Below, in pieces: positions 39,449 to 49,639 of a stretch of 64,000 nucleotides of DNA. Source of the stretch: Microbacteriaceae bacterium (GTDB lineage: Bacteria; Actinomycetota; Actinomycetes; Actinomycetales; Microbacteriaceae); contig CANGDL010000001.1 of NCBI GenBank assembly GCA_947452675.1, forward strand, positions 124,001-188,000. Reading direction: 5' to 3'. Within the stretch, counting starts at the first letter, position 1, and the number at the start of each line of letters is the position of its first letter. The translations under genes were made by a program, and so were the position numbers. Under the pieces are notes generated by a model. It was not told where the DNA came from and did not search any database. It saw only the letters and a list, made by a program, of their open reading frames with translations.

Positions 39449-40309
39449 TTAGGCTCGAAGGCCGGCGGCAAGCTCGGCGTTTGCCGCTTCAATGGCCTTG
39501 GCCATTCCATCAGCACCGGCGCGAAGTACGCTTCGCGAAACCGAGGCGATTACCTGATTTGCCCCTTCACCGAAAAGTCTGCGAATGTCACCGAGTTCGG
39601 CGCCCTGGGCGCCAAAACCGGGAGCAAGGATTGGGGTTGACGCGCCGGACTGGCCAGCCTGAATGTCGCCAAGGCCAAAACCAGGCAGGTTCAAGGTCGC
39701 GCCGATAACAGCTCCGAATGAGCCTAGGGTCTCCCCTGCTCGTGCAGTCACCTGATTGATCTTGCCGAGGCCATCCCAGATTTGCTTAGCGATGGTGCTG
39801 CCACCAACCGAAGCCTTCTGCAAGGCCGCACCTTCGGGGTTCGACGTGGCTGAAAGCACAATCATGCCCTTGCCGCGTTCCGAACATTCGCTCATCAGTG
39901 GCAAAAGCGAATCGAAACCTAGGTATGGAGAAACAGTCAGCGCGTCACAGATGAATGGCGCCGTACGGCCCAACCATGCGTCAAAATAGGCCTCCATGGT
40001 GGTGCCTATGTCGCCGCGTTTGGCATCCATGACGACCACCAGGTCGGTAGTCGCTGCCATCTGTGCGAGTTCCTCCAACACTGCGAAGCCGGCCGATCCA
40101 TGACGTTCAAAGAACGACACCTGAGGTTTGATTATGCCGACTCGTCCAACTGCAGCATCAAGTGCGCGAATAGAGAAATCACGAAGACCTGAAACATCAT
40201 CGCTCAACCCCCACTCGCTCAAAAGGGCCGCGTGTGGGTCGATTCCCACACAGAGTTGACCGTATGAGTCGAATGCGCTCGAAAGTTTGGAGCCGAAACT
40301 AGTTGGCAA
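39449..40309 (-). CDS. pyrF: Orotidine-5'-phosphate decarboxylase (type 2)
   Basis: PyrF performs the last step of UMP synthesis. It has 286 residues from TTG 40309. This start was chosen because the following SFGSKL aligns with the FGxRL near the start of mycobacterial PyrF, and it overlaps carB by 11 nt. Starts further upstream overlap carB more. The type 2 signature with catalytic Lys and Asp is [17 protein letters not shown], preceded by [12 protein letters not shown]. The C-terminal [10 protein letters not shown] segment binds phosphate. The exact start is uncertain. Confidence 0.92.
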   Translation of the reverse strand: MPTSFGSKLSSAFDSYGQLCVGIDPHAALLSEWGLSDDVSGLRDFSIRALDAAVGRVGIIKPQVSFFERHGSAGFAVLEELAQMAATTDLVVVMDAKRGDIGTTMEAYFDAWLGRTAPFICDALTVSPYLGFDSLLPLMSECSERGKGMIVLSATSNPEGAALQKASVGGSTIAKQIWDGLGKINQVTARAGETLGSFGAVIGATLNLPGFGLGDIQAGQSGASTPILAPGFGAQGAELGDIRRLFGEGANQVIASVSRSVLRAGADGMAKAIEAANAELAAGLRA

Positions 40310-43300
40310 GCGCGGCCGCCCGATCCTTGGCGTGGTCCTGAAGCGAACGCACATCAAAAGGTCCGGCGATAACCGCCTCGAATGAACCAATCGCGGCGCT
40401 CAACTGGGCAATCGTGGTGAAAATCGCTTTGTCGGCAGCAGTAGTAGCGGCGCGAATTTCGTAGCCATCCTTTCTAGCACTAGAACCCGATGGGGTGTTC
40501 ACAACGACGTCAACTTTGCCAGCCGTGATCAGGTCAACGATGCTTGGGCCCTCGGCCACGCTCTGGTCGTCGGTGTGCTTGCGCACAACCTGCGCCTCGA
40601 TGCCGTGACGAGCAAGGATCGCTGCGGTTCCGCTGGTGGCAAGAATCTTGTAGCCAAGTTGTGACAGGCGGCGAACCGGCAGAATCAACTGCAGCTTGTC
40701 GCGGTCAGCAACCGAGATAAAGACGCTTCCAGAGGTTGGCAACGCGCTGCCAGCCGCTGCCTGGCTCTTTGCGAATGCCTTAGGGAAGTCAACGTCGATG
40801 CCCATAACCTCGCCGGTTGAGCGCATCTCAGGGCCAAGTAGTGAGTCGACAAAACGACCATCCTTGGTAGCGAAGCGCTTGAATGGAAGTACTGCTTCCT
40901 TGACCGAGATCGGCGAACCGGCTGGGATGTAGGTGCCATCCTTTTCAGGCAGGTGACCCTCGTTAATCAACTCCTTGATGGTCTTGCCGACCATTACAAG
41001 CGAAGCAGCCTTGGCGAGTGTGATACCAAGTGCCTTTGAAACGAATGGCACTGTGCGTGACGCGCGAGGGTTTGCCTCGAGCACATACAAGACGTCTGCA
41101 GCGAGTGCGAACTGAACATTCAGCAGACCACGCACGCCAACACCCTGGGCGATCTTTAGGGTTGCTTCGCGAACGCGGGCAATCTGTGAATCGCTCAAGG
41201 TAACCGGAGGCAAGGTACAGCTCGAGTCACCAGAGTGGATGCCTGCTTCTTCGATGTGCTCCATGACGCCACCAACGTACAGGTCGGTGCCATCGAACAG
41301 AGCATCGATGTCTATTTCGATAGCGAAATCGAGGAAGCGGTCCACCAATAGCGGGTGTTCAGGGCCAACAATTGCCTGGTCCTTGATGCGGTCGAAGTAG
41401 TCGCGAATTCCGGCCTGGTCATAGATGATCTCCATTCCGCGGCCGCCGAGAACGAAAGAAGGTCGCACAAGAACCGGGTAGCCGATTCGAGTGGCGATAA
41501 CCTCAGCCTCTGCCATGGTTAGGGCGGTTCCGTTTGGCGGTGCAAGTAGGTTGCCGTCATCCAAGATCTTTGAGAACAAACCGCGCTCTTCTGCCAAGTC
41601 AATGGCTTCTGGAGTGGTTCCCAGGATTGGGATTCCGGCCGCCTTTAGACCCTTGGCAAGACCAAGTGCGGTCTGGCCGCCGAGCTGGACGACGACACCG
41701 ACAAGTTCGCCACTCTGCTGCTCGGCGTGAATTACCTCGAGCACGTCTTCTAGGGTGAGTGGCTCGAAGTAGAGACGGTCTGAGGTGTCATAGTCAGTCG
41801 ACACAGTCTCAGGGTTGCAGTTGATCATGATGGTTTCATAACCCGCATCTGACAGAGCGAATGAGGCGTGCACGCAGCTGTAGTCGAATTCGACACCTTG
41901 ACCGATGCGGTTAGGGCCAGAGCCTAGGATGACTACCTTCTTGCGGTCAGAAGGTCGAACCTCGGTCTCTTCTTCGTAGGTGCTGTAGTGGTAAGGAGTT
42001 TCCGCTGGGAACTCGCCCGCACAAGTGTCGACGGTCTTGAAAACTGGACGAAGACCTAGGTCGTGACGAATGCCGCGAACCTCCGCCTCGCTGATTCCTC
42101 GCAGATTAGCAATCTGAATGTCGCTGAAGCCGTGATCCTTGGCGTGGCGGATTACGTCGAAGTCAAGATGTGCCGCGGCGGCGGTGGCATCGGCAACCTC
42201 GTTGATGAGCACGATCTGGTCAATGAACCATGGGTCCATCTTGGTTGACTCAAAAACCTGCTCCGGGGTTGCGCCGGCGCGAAGTGCCTGCTGAAGCAAT
42301 ACGATTCGGCCATCGGTTGGGGTCTTGATGGCTTCGAGCAGCTCTGCAACGTTGCCTGGTTCGCCATCCCAGTGGAATGAAGAACCGCGACGCTCGAGGC
42401 TACGAAGAGCCTTCTGTAGCGCCTGGGTGTAGTTACGACCGATGGCCATCGCCTCACCAACCGACTTCATGGTCGTAGTTAGGGTTGCGTTTGCAGCCGG
42501 GAACTTTTCGAACGCGAAACGAGGAACCTTGACCACGATGTAGTCGAGAGTCGGTTCGAAGCTTGCCGGGGTAACTCGGGTGATGTCGTTAGGGATTTCA
42601 TCCAGGGTGTAACCGATGGCAAGCTTTGCGGCAATCTTGGCAATCGGGAAGCCGGTGGCCTTAGAAGCAAGAGCAGACGAGCGGCTTACGCGCGGGTTCA
42701 TCTCGATTACGACAACTCGACCGTTTTCAGGGTCGACTGCGAATTGAATGTTGCAGCCACCGGTGTCAACGCCAACAGCACGGATGACGTCGATGCTGAT
42801 GTCGCGTAGGTGTTGGAACTCGCGGTCGGTCAGAGTAAGTGCAGGAGCCACCGTGATCGAGTCACCGGTGTGAACGCCAACCGGGTCAACGTTTTCGATC
42901 GAACAGACGACCACACAGTTGTCCTTGGTGTCGCGCATCAGCTCAAGCTCGTATTCCTTCCAGCCGAGAATCGACTCAGAAAGAAGAACCTCAGTTACCG
43001 GGCTGGCCTGAAGACCAGATTCACAAATTCGTCGAAGTTCTTCTTCGTCGTGGGCGAAGCCAGAACCTAGGCCGCCCATGGTGAATGAAGGCTGAACCAT
43101 CAACGGGTAGCCAAGCTCTTCGACTGCAGCAAGACACTCATCTAAGGTGCCACAAATTACCGACTTTGCGACGTCTGCTCCGTTGCCCAAGCCAAGCACT
43201 AGCTGCTTGAAGAGTTCGCGGTCTTCACCCTTCTTGATGGCGTCGACCTTGGCGCCGATTAGCTCTACGTTGTATTTCTCGAGGATTCCGAGCTCATGCA

Positions 43301-43604
43301 ACTGCATTGCCGCGTTCAGGGCGGTCTGCCCTCCTAGAGTCGGCAGAATCGCATCCGGGCGCTCCTTAGCGATGATTGCCTCAATCACCTGAGGGGTGAT
43401 TGGCTCAACGTAGGTTGCGTCAGCGAAGTCCGGGTCGGTCATGATGGTTGCCGGGTTTGAGTTCACGAGGATGACACGGATGCCTTCCTCGCGAAGCACA
43501 CGACAAGCCTGGGTGCCCGAATAGTCGAACTCACACGCCTGACCGATAACGATCGGCCCAGAGCCGATTACTAGAACGCTGTTAATGTCTGAACGCTTTG
43601 GCAT
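40299..43604 (-). CDS. carB: Carbamoyl-phosphate synthase large subunit
   Basis: CarB builds carbamoyl phosphate from bicarbonate, ATP and ammonia delivered by CarA, feeding pyrimidine and arginine synthesis. The 1101 residues show the duplicated ATP-grasp organisation. The first half begins [21 protein letters not shown] and the second [20 protein letters not shown] near residue 560. [18 protein letters not shown] and [16 protein letters not shown] are the two matching metal-binding blocks. The C-terminal MGS-like allosteric domain spans about 940-1101. The ATG overlaps the carA stop by one base (TAATG). Confidence 0.98.
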   Translation of the reverse strand: MPKRSDINSVLVIGSGPIVIGQACEFDYSGTQACRVLREEGIRVILVNSNPATIMTDPDFADATYVEPITPQVIEAIIAKERPDAILPTLGGQTALNAAMQLHELGILEKYNVELIGAKVDAIKKGEDRELFKQLVLGLGNGADVAKSVICGTLDECLAAVEELGYPLMVQPSFTMGGLGSGFAHDEEELRRICESGLQASPVTEVLLSESILGWKEYELELMRDTKDNCVVVCSIENVDPVGVHTGDSITVAPALTLTDREFQHLRDISIDVIRAVGVDTGGCNIQFAVDPENGRVVVIEMNPRVSRSSALASKATGFPIAKIAAKLAIGYTLDEIPNDITRVTPASFEPTLDYIVVKVPRFAFEKFPAANATLTTTMKSVGEAMAIGRNYTQALQKALRSLERRGSSFHWDGEPGNVAELLEAIKTPTDGRIVLLQQALRAGATPEQVFESTKMDPWFIDQIVLINEVADATAAAAHLDFDVIRHAKDHGFSDIQIANLRGISEAEVRGIRHDLGLRPVFKTVDTCAGEFPAETPYHYSTYEEETEVRPSDRKKVVILGSGPNRIGQGVEFDYSCVHASFALSDAGYETIMINCNPETVSTDYDTSDRLYFEPLTLEDVLEVIHAEQQSGELVGVVVQLGGQTALGLAKGLKAAGIPILGTTPEAIDLAEERGLFSKILDDGNLLAPPNGTALTMAEAEVIATRIGYPVLVRPSFVLGGRGMEIIYDQAGIRDYFDRIKDQAIVGPEHPLLVDRFLDFAIEIDIDALFDGTDLYVGGVMEHIEEAGIHSGDSSCTLPPVTLSDSQIARVREATLKIAQGVGVRGLLNVQFALAADVLYVLEANPRASRTVPFVSKALGITLAKAASLVMVGKTIKELINEGHLPEKDGTYIPAGSPISVKEAVLPFKRFATKDGRFVDSLLGPEMRSTGEVMGIDVDFPKAFAKSQAAAGSALPTSGSVFISVADRDKLQLILPVRRLSQLGYKILATSGTAAILARHGIEAQVVRKHTDDQSVAEGPSIVDLITAGKVDVVVNTPSGSSARKDGYEIRAATTAADKAIFTTIAQLSAAIGSFEAVIAGPFDVRSLQDHAKDRAAALAN

Positions 43605-44734
43605 TACTTGGCCACCTTGTTGCTCTCGATAACCTCAACCAAACGGTCGAAGAGGTAGTTGGAATCGTGTGGGCCAGCTGCGGCCTCTGGGTGATACTGC
43701 ACAGAGAATGCAGGGATGTCGAGGCACTGTAGGCCTTCGACCACGTTGTCGTTTAGTGAAACGTGGCTGACCAAGACTCGTCCGAAACCGGCCGGGCTCT
43801 CCACCTCGGGGCCACCTTCAACCTTCACTGCGAAGCCATGATTGTGGGCCGTAACTTCCACTTTCCCGGTGGTTCGGTCCATAACCGGCTGATTGATTCC
43901 ACGGTGGCCAAAAGTCAACTTATAGGTTTCGAATCCGAGCGCGCGACCCAACAGTTGGTTCCCGAAGCAAATGCCGAAGAATGGAATCCTCTTGGTCAGA
44001 ATTTCGCGAAGCACCAACACTTGCTGACCAGAAGCCTCAGGGTCACCAGGGCCGTTAGAGAAGAACACTGCATCAGGGTTTGAGTCTATGAGAGTGTCTG
44101 CTTCTACCTTGGCTGGGAAAACCTCAACCTCGAGGCCGCGAGCTGCCATGTGTTCGATGGTTGAACGCTTGATTCCGAGGTCAACAATTGCGACCTTGCC
44201 AATCTTTGTTCCCTCGGCTGCGACGGTGTAAGCGATGTCCGTGGTCACTTGGTCACTTAGCGAAAGGCCTTTCATCTGCGCTGAGGACCTAACCTGAGCA
44301 AGCAACTCTTCGACCGAAGCTTCGGCAGCTTCTCCCGAGAAAATGCCAGCGCGCATCGAACCCGCTGAGCGAAGGTGAATGGTGAGGGCGCGGGTGTCGA
44401 TGCCCGAGATAGAAACTATGCCGAACTTCTTCAATTCGTCTGGCAGCGACTTCTCGGCGCGGAAGTTAGATACTACGCGAGATGGGTCGCGAACCACATA
44501 ACCGGCAACCCAGATCTTGGTTGATTCCTCATCGCGAGCGTTCACGCCGGTGTTCCCGATATGCGGAGCGGTCTGAACCACAATCTGACCAGCGTATGAC
44601 GGGTCGGTCAAAGTCTCTTGGTATCCAGTCATGCCGGTGGCGAAAACTAGCTCTCCGAGGGTCTTGCCTTCAGCGCCGTATGACTGACCTTTGAAGATGC
44701 GGCCATCTTCAAGAACTAGTAGAGCTGTGCTCAT
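43604..44734 (-). CDS. carA: Carbamoyl-phosphate synthase small subunit
   Basis: CarA is the glutaminase that supplies ammonia to CarB. It has 376 residues from ATG 44734 ([11 protein letters not shown]), which overlaps the stop of the preceding gene by one base; a longer upstream reading is unsupported. The N-terminal CarA domain spans about 1-140. The class I amidotransferase has the nucleophile Cys in [15 protein letters not shown] and the catalytic His-Glu in [10 protein letters not shown]. It is coupled to carB. Confidence 0.97.
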   Translation of the reverse strand: MSTALLVLEDGRIFKGQSYGAEGKTLGELVFATGMTGYQETLTDPSYAGQIVVQTAPHIGNTGVNARDEESTKIWVAGYVVRDPSRVVSNFRAEKSLPDELKKFGIVSISGIDTRALTIHLRSAGSMRAGIFSGEAAEASVEELLAQVRSSAQMKGLSLSDQVTTDIAYTVAAEGTKIGKVAIVDLGIKRSTIEHMAARGLEVEVFPAKVEADTLIDSNPDAVFFSNGPGDPEASGQQVLVLREILTKRIPFFGICFGNQLLGRALGFETYKLTFGHRGINQPVMDRTTGKVEVTAHNHGFAVKVEGGPEVESPAGFGRVLVSHVSLNDNVVEGLQCLDIPAFSVQYHPEAAAGPHDSNYLFDRLVEVIESNKVAK

Positions 44735-45234
44735 TATTTTGCCTCTCTGTTGCTGATAGTTTCGAGCGCAGATATGAGCTTTGCTCGGTCGTCTAAATCG
44801 ACTACGCGGAGGTGTGTCGAAAACTTGGTCGAATCTTGAGCCCAATCCACGGTGATTATGCCTTTTGCTTCGGTCACACGGTCGATCGTTACTTGAGTGG
44901 TTGAAATCGATTCGATCGCTGATTTGTCAATCGCGAAGGGACGTTCACCCTTTCGAATCAACTGAAGGCCACCTTCAAAAACCATCGCGTGAGCCAGCCC
45001 GCGGATACCCAGACCATAGGCTCGAATGCGCTCGAGATGGTTGTCAGCATAGGTAGTCGCTACATAGAAGGCTCGTATCTTTAGAAGTTGTGAACCCGGC
45101 TGAGCAAGCGCCATAGGTGGTTGGCTAAAATCGGCCTCCTGCTTTATAGCACGGGCTTTATAAGCCCGTACGGCAGTCAACACAAAGAAAACAAACAGAA
45201 CGCCAAGAATGATAGCGATTACGAATTTTTGCAT
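44734..45234 (-). CDS. PH-like membrane protein of the pyr operon (Rv1382-like)
   Basis: This 166-residue protein has one N-terminal membrane helix (about 4-23, [17 protein letters not shown]) and a soluble domain of alternating beta-rich sequence (about 48-160), of the bacterial PH-like type. Its place between pyrC and carA is the same as Rv1382 in Mycobacterium tuberculosis, also a membrane or export protein of unknown function. Both ends overlap neighbours by one base (TAATG), so it is made together with the pyrimidine enzymes. No catalytic motif is visible. The function is unknown. Confidence 0.85.
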   Translation of the reverse strand: MQKFVIAIILGVLFVFFVLTAVRAYKARAIKQEADFSQPPMALAQPGSQLLKIRAFYVATTYADNHLERIRAYGLGIRGLAHAMVFEGGLQLIRKGERPFAIDKSAIESISTTQVTIDRVTEAKGIITVDWAQDSTKFSTHLRVVDLDDRAKLISALETISNREAK

Positions 45235-46529
45235 TAGTTGCGCCCTGTTTCTGCGAGAAGCCCGTCACGAACGGTGAAATAGCCTCGATAAATTGTGTGG
45301 ATGACCTTGCCCGGGAGTTCTAGCCCAATGTAAGGAGAGTTCTTCGATTTTGATACGCTATCGGCAACAACGGCGCGCTTCACTTTCGGATCGATGAGTG
45401 CAATGTTGGCAAACGCACCAGCAATGAGACCTTGCCCCTGGTCGGTGTCGCCACCAATCTTTGCTGGGTTGAGCGAGAGAACTTCAGCGAGTCGAGCCCA
45501 GGATGACTTGCCGCTATCGATGAGTACGTCCTGTGCTATTGAAGCGGCGGTTTCTAGGCCGAGCATTCCGAATGCGGCAGCACTCCATTCGCAGTCCTTT
45601 GCCTCAATTGGGTGAGGAGCATGGTCGGTGGCGATGATATCGATGGTGCCATCTATAAGTGCCTCGCGCAGCGCGACGACGTCGGCAGCGGTGCGAAGTG
45701 GAGGGTTAACCTTGTAGACCGCGTCATAGCTGCGAACTAACTCGTCGGTAAGCAATAGGTGATGCGGCGTGACTTCAGCCGTCACCTGTATGCCGCGAGC
45801 CTTAGCCCAGCGAACAATTTCCACTGAGCCAGCGGTCGAAAGGTGGCAGATGTGCACCCTCGAACCAACGTGCTCGGCTAGTAAGACATCGCGAGCAATG
45901 ATGGATTCTTCGGCAACGGCTGGCCATCCGGTGAGACCAAGTTCTGCAGAGACGGCGCCCTCATTCATTTGCGCGCCCTCGGTCAAGCGTGGCTCCTGAG
46001 CGTGCTGGGCAATAACTCCCCCAAACGCCTTTACATACTCGAGAGCCCGACGCATCAGCACTGGATCGTGAACGCACTTGCCATCGTCAGAGAAGACGCG
46101 AACCTGGGCTTTTGAATTCGCCATGGCGCCAAGTTCGGCGAGCTGCTTTCCCTCCAGACCAACGGTTACTGCGCCGATCGGATAGACATCCGCGTAACCG
46201 GCCTCGCGTCCAAGAGCGGCAACCTGCTCAACCACGCCGGCTGTGTCGGCAACTGGGCTGGTATTTGCCATTGCGTGAACAGCGGTGAATCCACCCATCG
46301 CTGCAGCTTGCGTGCCGGTCAAAACAGTTTCGCTTTGTTCGAAACCTGGCTCTCGAAGGTGCGTGTGGAGGTCGACGAACCCAGGCAAAGCCACTAGGCC
46401 ACTGCAGTCAATCGATTCGGCGGCAACTAGACCCGCACCGATGGCAACAATCTTGTCGCCTTCGATTTGAATGTCGGTTGCTACCCCATCGCCAATCACG
46501 ACGTTCTTGAGTACGAAACTATTTGACAT
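45234..46529 (-). CDS. pyrC: Dihydroorotase
   Basis: PyrC cyclises carbamoyl aspartate to dihydroorotate. The 431 residues are of the long type I (class I) amidohydrolase. The zinc-binding [10 protein letters not shown] is near 52-61, with further metal ligands in [10 protein letters not shown] and [11 protein letters not shown]. The catalytic Asp is in [14 protein letters not shown]. It overlaps pyrB by 11 nt, as in actinobacterial pyr operons. Confidence 0.97.
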   Translation of the reverse strand: MSNSFVLKNVVIGDGVATDIQIEGDKIVAIGAGLVAAESIDCSGLVALPGFVDLHTHLREPGFEQSETVLTGTQAAAMGGFTAVHAMANTSPVADTAGVVEQVAALGREAGYADVYPIGAVTVGLEGKQLAELGAMANSKAQVRVFSDDGKCVHDPVLMRRALEYVKAFGGVIAQHAQEPRLTEGAQMNEGAVSAELGLTGWPAVAEESIIARDVLLAEHVGSRVHICHLSTAGSVEIVRWAKARGIQVTAEVTPHHLLLTDELVRSYDAVYKVNPPLRTAADVVALREALIDGTIDIIATDHAPHPIEAKDCEWSAAAFGMLGLETAASIAQDVLIDSGKSSWARLAEVLSLNPAKIGGDTDQGQGLIAGAFANIALIDPKVKRAVVADSVSKSKNSPYIGLELPGKVIHTIYRGYFTVRDGLLAETGRN

Positions 46530-47481
46530 CTGCGGCCCTTTCGCCAGAAAGAAGTGAATAAAGCACGGCCATGCGAACAGAAACTCCGTTGGCTACCTGC
46601 TCTAGAACGGTTGATTGAGGTGAATCAGCTGAGATGGCATCAATTTCGAGACCACGATTCATGGGACCAGGGTGCATCAAGAATGCCGAAGGTTTCAGCG
46701 TCTTCAGGCGGTCGGCGTTGAACCCCCAAATTCGTGCGTACTCGCGCTCGGATGGGAAAAATGATGCATTCATGCGCTCAGCCTGAACACGAAGCATCAT
46801 CACTACATCTGGCTTCTCGACTTGAAGTGTTTCGTCGAGCGAGAAGTGCAAAGTTGCTTTCCAGTTCGATGGATTGGCCGGAAGAAGCGTTGGTGGCGCC
46901 ACGAAGTGAACCTCTGCTCCGAGCGTGTTTAGCAGAAGTAGGTTTGAACGTGCCACTCGAGAGTGCAGGACATCGCCAACAATCGCAACTTTTAGACCAT
47001 CAAGAGCCTTGCCCTTTGAATTGGAGCCGTGAATGCGCTTGCGCATCGTGAAAGCATCGAGCAATGCCTGAGTTGGGTGTTCATGTGTGCCATCACCGGC
47101 ATTCACAATGGCTCCATTTATCCAGTTGCTATGCGCCAGGACGTTGGCGGTACCACTTGCCGGGTGGCGGATAACCACCGCGTCTGCACCCATCGCTTCA
47201 AGGGTTTGGGCGGTGTCCTTTAGGCTTTCTCCCTTGGACACGCTCGAACCCTTCGCTGAGAAGTTGATAACGTCTGCAGAAAGACGTTTAGCAGCAAGTT
47301 CAAATGAAATGCGGGTTCGCGTCGAATCTTCAAAAAAGAGATTGACCACGGTCTTACCACGGAGAGTTGGAAGCTTCTTAATTTCTCGCTCGTTGACATC
47401 AGCCATGCCCTCAGCAATATCAAGAATCTCGATTGTCTGATCGCGAGTTAGGTCTCCAGCCGAAAGTAGGTACTTGATCAT
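46519..47481 (-). CDS. pyrB: Aspartate carbamoyltransferase catalytic subunit
   Basis: PyrB joins carbamoyl phosphate and aspartate. It has 320 residues. Carbamoyl-phosphate-binding residues lie in [13 protein letters not shown], and [12 protein letters not shown] and [13 protein letters not shown] are the other active-site blocks. The C-terminal part has [11 protein letters not shown]. No pyrI regulatory chain is present, so regulation is likely at expression level through PyrR. The ATG overlaps the pyrR stop by four bases (ATGA). Confidence 0.97.
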   Translation of the reverse strand: MIKYLLSAGDLTRDQTIEILDIAEGMADVNEREIKKLPTLRGKTVVNLFFEDSTRTRISFELAAKRLSADVINFSAKGSSVSKGESLKDTAQTLEAMGADAVVIRHPASGTANVLAHSNWINGAIVNAGDGTHEHPTQALLDAFTMRKRIHGSNSKGKALDGLKVAIVGDVLHSRVARSNLLLLNTLGAEVHFVAPPTLLPANPSNWKATLHFSLDETLQVEKPDVVMMLRVQAERMNASFFPSEREYARIWGFNADRLKTLKPSAFLMHPGPMNRGLEIDAISADSPQSTVLEQVANGVSVRMAVLYSLLSGERAADVK

Positions 47482-48032
47482 GATTCGATAACCACCGAGT
47501 TCTCTAAGTCAGATTCAGTTAGCTGCACTCGAATTCTTTCTTCGCGTGCGGTAGGCAGGTTTTTTCCGACAAAATCAGCGCGAATCGGCAGTTCTCGGTG
47601 ACCTCTGTCGACTAAAACCGCTAGTTTCACTGCGCGTGGTCGACCAAAGTCATTTAGCGCATCGAGCGCTGCCCGGATGGTACGTCCACTGAAGAGAACG
47701 TCATCAACCAGCACCACAACCTTGTCGTCAATACCTTGATTTGGAATCAACGTTTCGGTGACTTGGCGTGTTGGATTAATAGCCAAATCATCTCGATACA
47801 TCGTTATGTCGAGGCGGCCCAAGAGTTGAGAAAGATCTGTGCCAGGTTCATTTCGAGCAATAACCTTGGCAATTCGCTCGGCCAGTAACACTCCACGCGT
47901 TGGAATGCCCAAGATAATCAGGTTTGAGGTGCCACTCTTCTGCAGTGCAGTGTTGGCTTCGAGGATTTCATGAGCAATACGGGTAACTGCGCGATCGATG
48001 TCGTCGCTGCTCAAGACGGTGCGTGCAGGCAC
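47478..48032 (-). CDS. pyrR: Pyr operon regulator PyrR (RNA-binding, UPRTase-like)
   Basis: PyrR binds pyr mRNA when UMP is high and has uracil phosphoribosyltransferase activity in many bacteria. It has 184 residues from GTG 48032. This start has GGAGG five bases upstream, while the in-frame GTG at 48038 directly abuts that site and cannot use it. The PRPP-binding loop is [21 protein letters not shown] (near 95-115). [15 protein letters not shown] and the conserved basic patch before [10 protein letters not shown] are also visible. A PyrR-binding hairpin covers its own ribosome binding site (48040-48072), which implies autoregulation at translation. Confidence 0.96.
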   Translation of the reverse strand: MPARTVLSSDDIDRAVTRIAHEILEANTALQKSGTSNLIILGIPTRGVLLAERIAKVIARNEPGTDLSQLLGRLDITMYRDDLAINPTRQVTETLIPNQGIDDKVVVLVDDVLFSGRTIRAALDALNDFGRPRAVKLAVLVDRGHRELPIRADFVGKNLPTAREERIRVQLTESDLENSVVIES

Positions 48033-48039
48033 GCCCACC

Positions 48040-48072
48040 TCCTTCTCCGCCTCTCTGGACGGTCTTAAAGGA
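48040..48072 (-). promoter_or_regulatory. PyrR-binding hairpin masking the pyrR ribosome binding site
   Basis: Read on the minus strand, a lower stem TCCTT/AAGGA (48072-48068 with 48044-48040) includes the Shine-Dalgarno of pyrR. Then come an internal loop, an upper stem CCG/CGG (48062-48060 with 48049-48047) and the loop TCCAGAGAGG (48059-48050). This loop equals the known PyrR recognition sequence (UCCAGAGAGG). Stabilisation by PyrR-UMP would block translation start. This is the type of control reported for Mycobacterium pyr operons, unlike the attenuation used in Bacillus. Confidence 0.88.
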
Positions 48073-48082
48073 TGTTTGGAAT

Positions 48083-48091
48083 AGTCTAACA
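48083..48091 (-). promoter_or_regulatory. Possible extended -10 of the pyrR promoter
   Basis: On the minus strand TGT-TAGACT (48091-48083) resembles an extended -10 element. Transcription would start near 48076-48071, leaving a short leader that contains the whole PyrR hairpin. A matching -35 inside the nusB end is not clear, and read-through from nusB is also possible. Confidence 0.4.
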
Positions 48092-48101
48092 GCAGGTTGA
48101 G

Positions 48102-48521
48102 TTACTTGGCAGTTTTCGTTGCAGAAATTCGCGACAAAAGGCCGTTTACGAATGAGCCTGAATCGTCGGTAGAAAGTTCCTTCGCCATTTCAACTGCCTC
48201 ATTGATTGCTACAGCATCTGGCACTTCGTCGTTGTAGATGATTTCCCAAACTGCACAGCGCAAAATCGCCCTATCGAGGTTCGGCATCCTATCGATGGCC
48301 CACCCCTGTGAGTAGGTGTCGAGCATGTCATCGATTGCATCGTAGTTAGTGATGACACCGTTTACGATTTGCCGCGCATAGCCAAAAATCTCATCCTGGT
48401 TCTGGCGATCAGCGGTGAGACCTGCAACGTCGTCAAGCAAGGTAAGCGGGGAAATCTTTCGAAGATCAGCTGCAAACACAGCATCAATGGCACGTTTACG
48501 CGCCTTAGTTCTAGAGCTCAA
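48102..48521 (-). CDS. nusB: Transcription antitermination factor NusB
   Basis: NusB binds boxA RNA with NusE (S10) in rRNA antitermination. The 139-residue all-helical protein has the family pattern SRTKARKRAIDAVFAADLR at the start, YDAIDDMLDTYSQGW, LDRAILRCAVWEI and VAINEAVEMAKELSTDDSGSF near the end. The start is TTG at 48521, 5 nt after efp. The efp-nusB pairing is common. It precedes pyrR by 69 nt. Confidence 0.95.
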   Translation of the reverse strand: MSSRTKARKRAIDAVFAADLRKISPLTLLDDVAGLTADRQNQDEIFGYARQIVNGVITNYDAIDDMLDTYSQGWAIDRMPNLDRAILRCAVWEIIYNDEVPDAVAINEAVEMAKELSTDDSGSFVNGLLSRISATKTAK

Positions 48522-48526
48522 CTGAT

Positions 48527-49090
48527 TTAGTCGGTGACGCGACCGAGGTAGTCACCGGTACGGGTGTCTACGCGAACGCGGGTGCCATTGTCAACGAATA
48601 GTGGAACCTGAATCTGAAGACCTGTCTCGACGGTCGCTGGCTTGGTGCCACCTGAAGAGCGGTCTCCCTGGAGGCCAGGCTCGGTGTAGGTGATTTCGAG
48701 CACAACTGAAGCTGGAAGTTCAACATAGATAGGGTTACCCTCGTGCATTGCCACAGTGGCTTCCTGGTTTTCAAGAAGGTAGTTAACTGCATCGCCTACA
48801 GTAGCCTCTGACAATGAAACCTGGTCGAAGGTGTCGGCATCCATGAAAATGAAACCGTCGCCGTCGTTGTATAGGTAAGTCATGTTGCGCTTATCAACGT
48901 TCGCAGTCTCAATTTTCACTCCTGCGTTGAAGGTGCGGTCAACAACCTTGCCAGTCAATACGTTCTTCAACTTAGAACGCACAAACGCAGCGCCCTTGCC
49001 AGGCTTTACGTGCTGGAACTCGACGACAGCCCATAGCTGACCCTCGATGTTTAGGACCATGCCGTTCTTCAAGTCGTTTGAAGTTGCCAT
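48527..49090 (-). CDS. efp: Elongation factor P
   Basis: EF-P relieves ribosome stalling at polyproline. It has 187 residues from ATG 49090 ([13 protein letters not shown]), the normal family start; an in-frame start three codons upstream is less likely. Domain I carries Lys32 in KPGKGAAF, at the site modified in E. coli. I cannot say whether it is modified here, and no epmA or ymfI gene is in the window. The two OB domains and the C-terminal [16 protein letters not shown] are complete. A terminator for the aro genes lies only 40 nt upstream, so the promoter is hard to place. Confidence 0.96.
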   Translation of the reverse strand: MATSNDLKNGMVLNIEGQLWAVVEFQHVKPGKGAAFVRSKLKNVLTGKVVDRTFNAGVKIETANVDKRNMTYLYNDGDGFIFMDADTFDQVSLSEATVGDAVNYLLENQEATVAMHEGNPIYVELPASVVLEITYTEPGLQGDRSSGGTKPATVETGLQIQVPLFVDNGTRVRVDTRTGDYLGRVTD

Positions 49091-49129
49091 GACAATCACT
49101 CACTCATTTCGGTGTTTAGGGTTTGTTTC

Positions 49130-49156
49130 AAAAAAATAGCGGGATGGAATCCCTGC
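49130..49156 (-). terminator. Intrinsic terminator after aroQ
   Basis: On the minus strand a stem of seven pairs with one bulged A (arms at 49156-49149 and 49145-49139) has a three-base loop. It is followed by TATTTTTTT, a strong U-tract (49138-49130). It lies 34 nt after the aroQ stop and closes the rpsD-to-aroQ run. Confidence 0.85.
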
Positions 49157-49189
49157 GGCTAACAGTCTAACCGACCGACGAGGTTTTAG

Positions 49190-49624
49190 TTAGTTGGCGA
49201 TGGCCGATAGGGCAAGCAGGTATGAAGTGACCCCGAAGCCGGCAATAACACCGGTCGCGACACCCGAAATCACGCTTGTGTGGCGAAATTCCTCGCGGGT
49301 GTGTGGGTTACTCAAGTGAACTTCAATCAACTTCCTGCCAGTTTTTGTCACTTGAACCGCAGCATCGCGCAGAGCATAGGAATAGTGGGTGAAGGCTGCC
49401 GGATTGAGAACCACGTCGATTTCACCATCAACTGCTTCGTGAAGCCAGCCAATCAGTTCAGATTCGCTATCCGTTTGCCTAACTTCAACGGTAAGACCAA
49501 GATCAGTGCCGAGGTCGGTTACTGCAGAAACTAATCCCTCGTAGTTGGTTGAGCCATAGATGTCTGGTTCGCGTGATCCGAGTCGCGCCAAATTTGGGCC
49601 GTTTAGTACCAATACTTTCTGCAT
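49190..49624 (-). CDS. aroQ: 3-dehydroquinate dehydratase, type II
   Basis: AroQ is the third shikimate-pathway step. It has 144 residues, the type II dodecameric size. Visible are [19 protein letters not shown] with the catalytic Tyr and Arg, [16 protein letters not shown] (Asn and His), [15 protein letters not shown], and the C-terminal [11 protein letters not shown]. It is the last gene of the aro group, 15 nt after aroB, with a terminator downstream. Confidence 0.96.
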   Translation of the reverse strand: MQKVLVLNGPNLARLGSREPDIYGSTNYEGLVSAVTDLGTDLGLTVEVRQTDSESELIGWLHEAVDGEIDVVLNPAAFTHYSYALRDAAVQVTKTGRKLIEVHLSNPHTREEFRHTSVISGVATGVIAGFGVTSYLLALSAIAN

Positions 49625-49639
49625 GAGACTAGGTTATCG

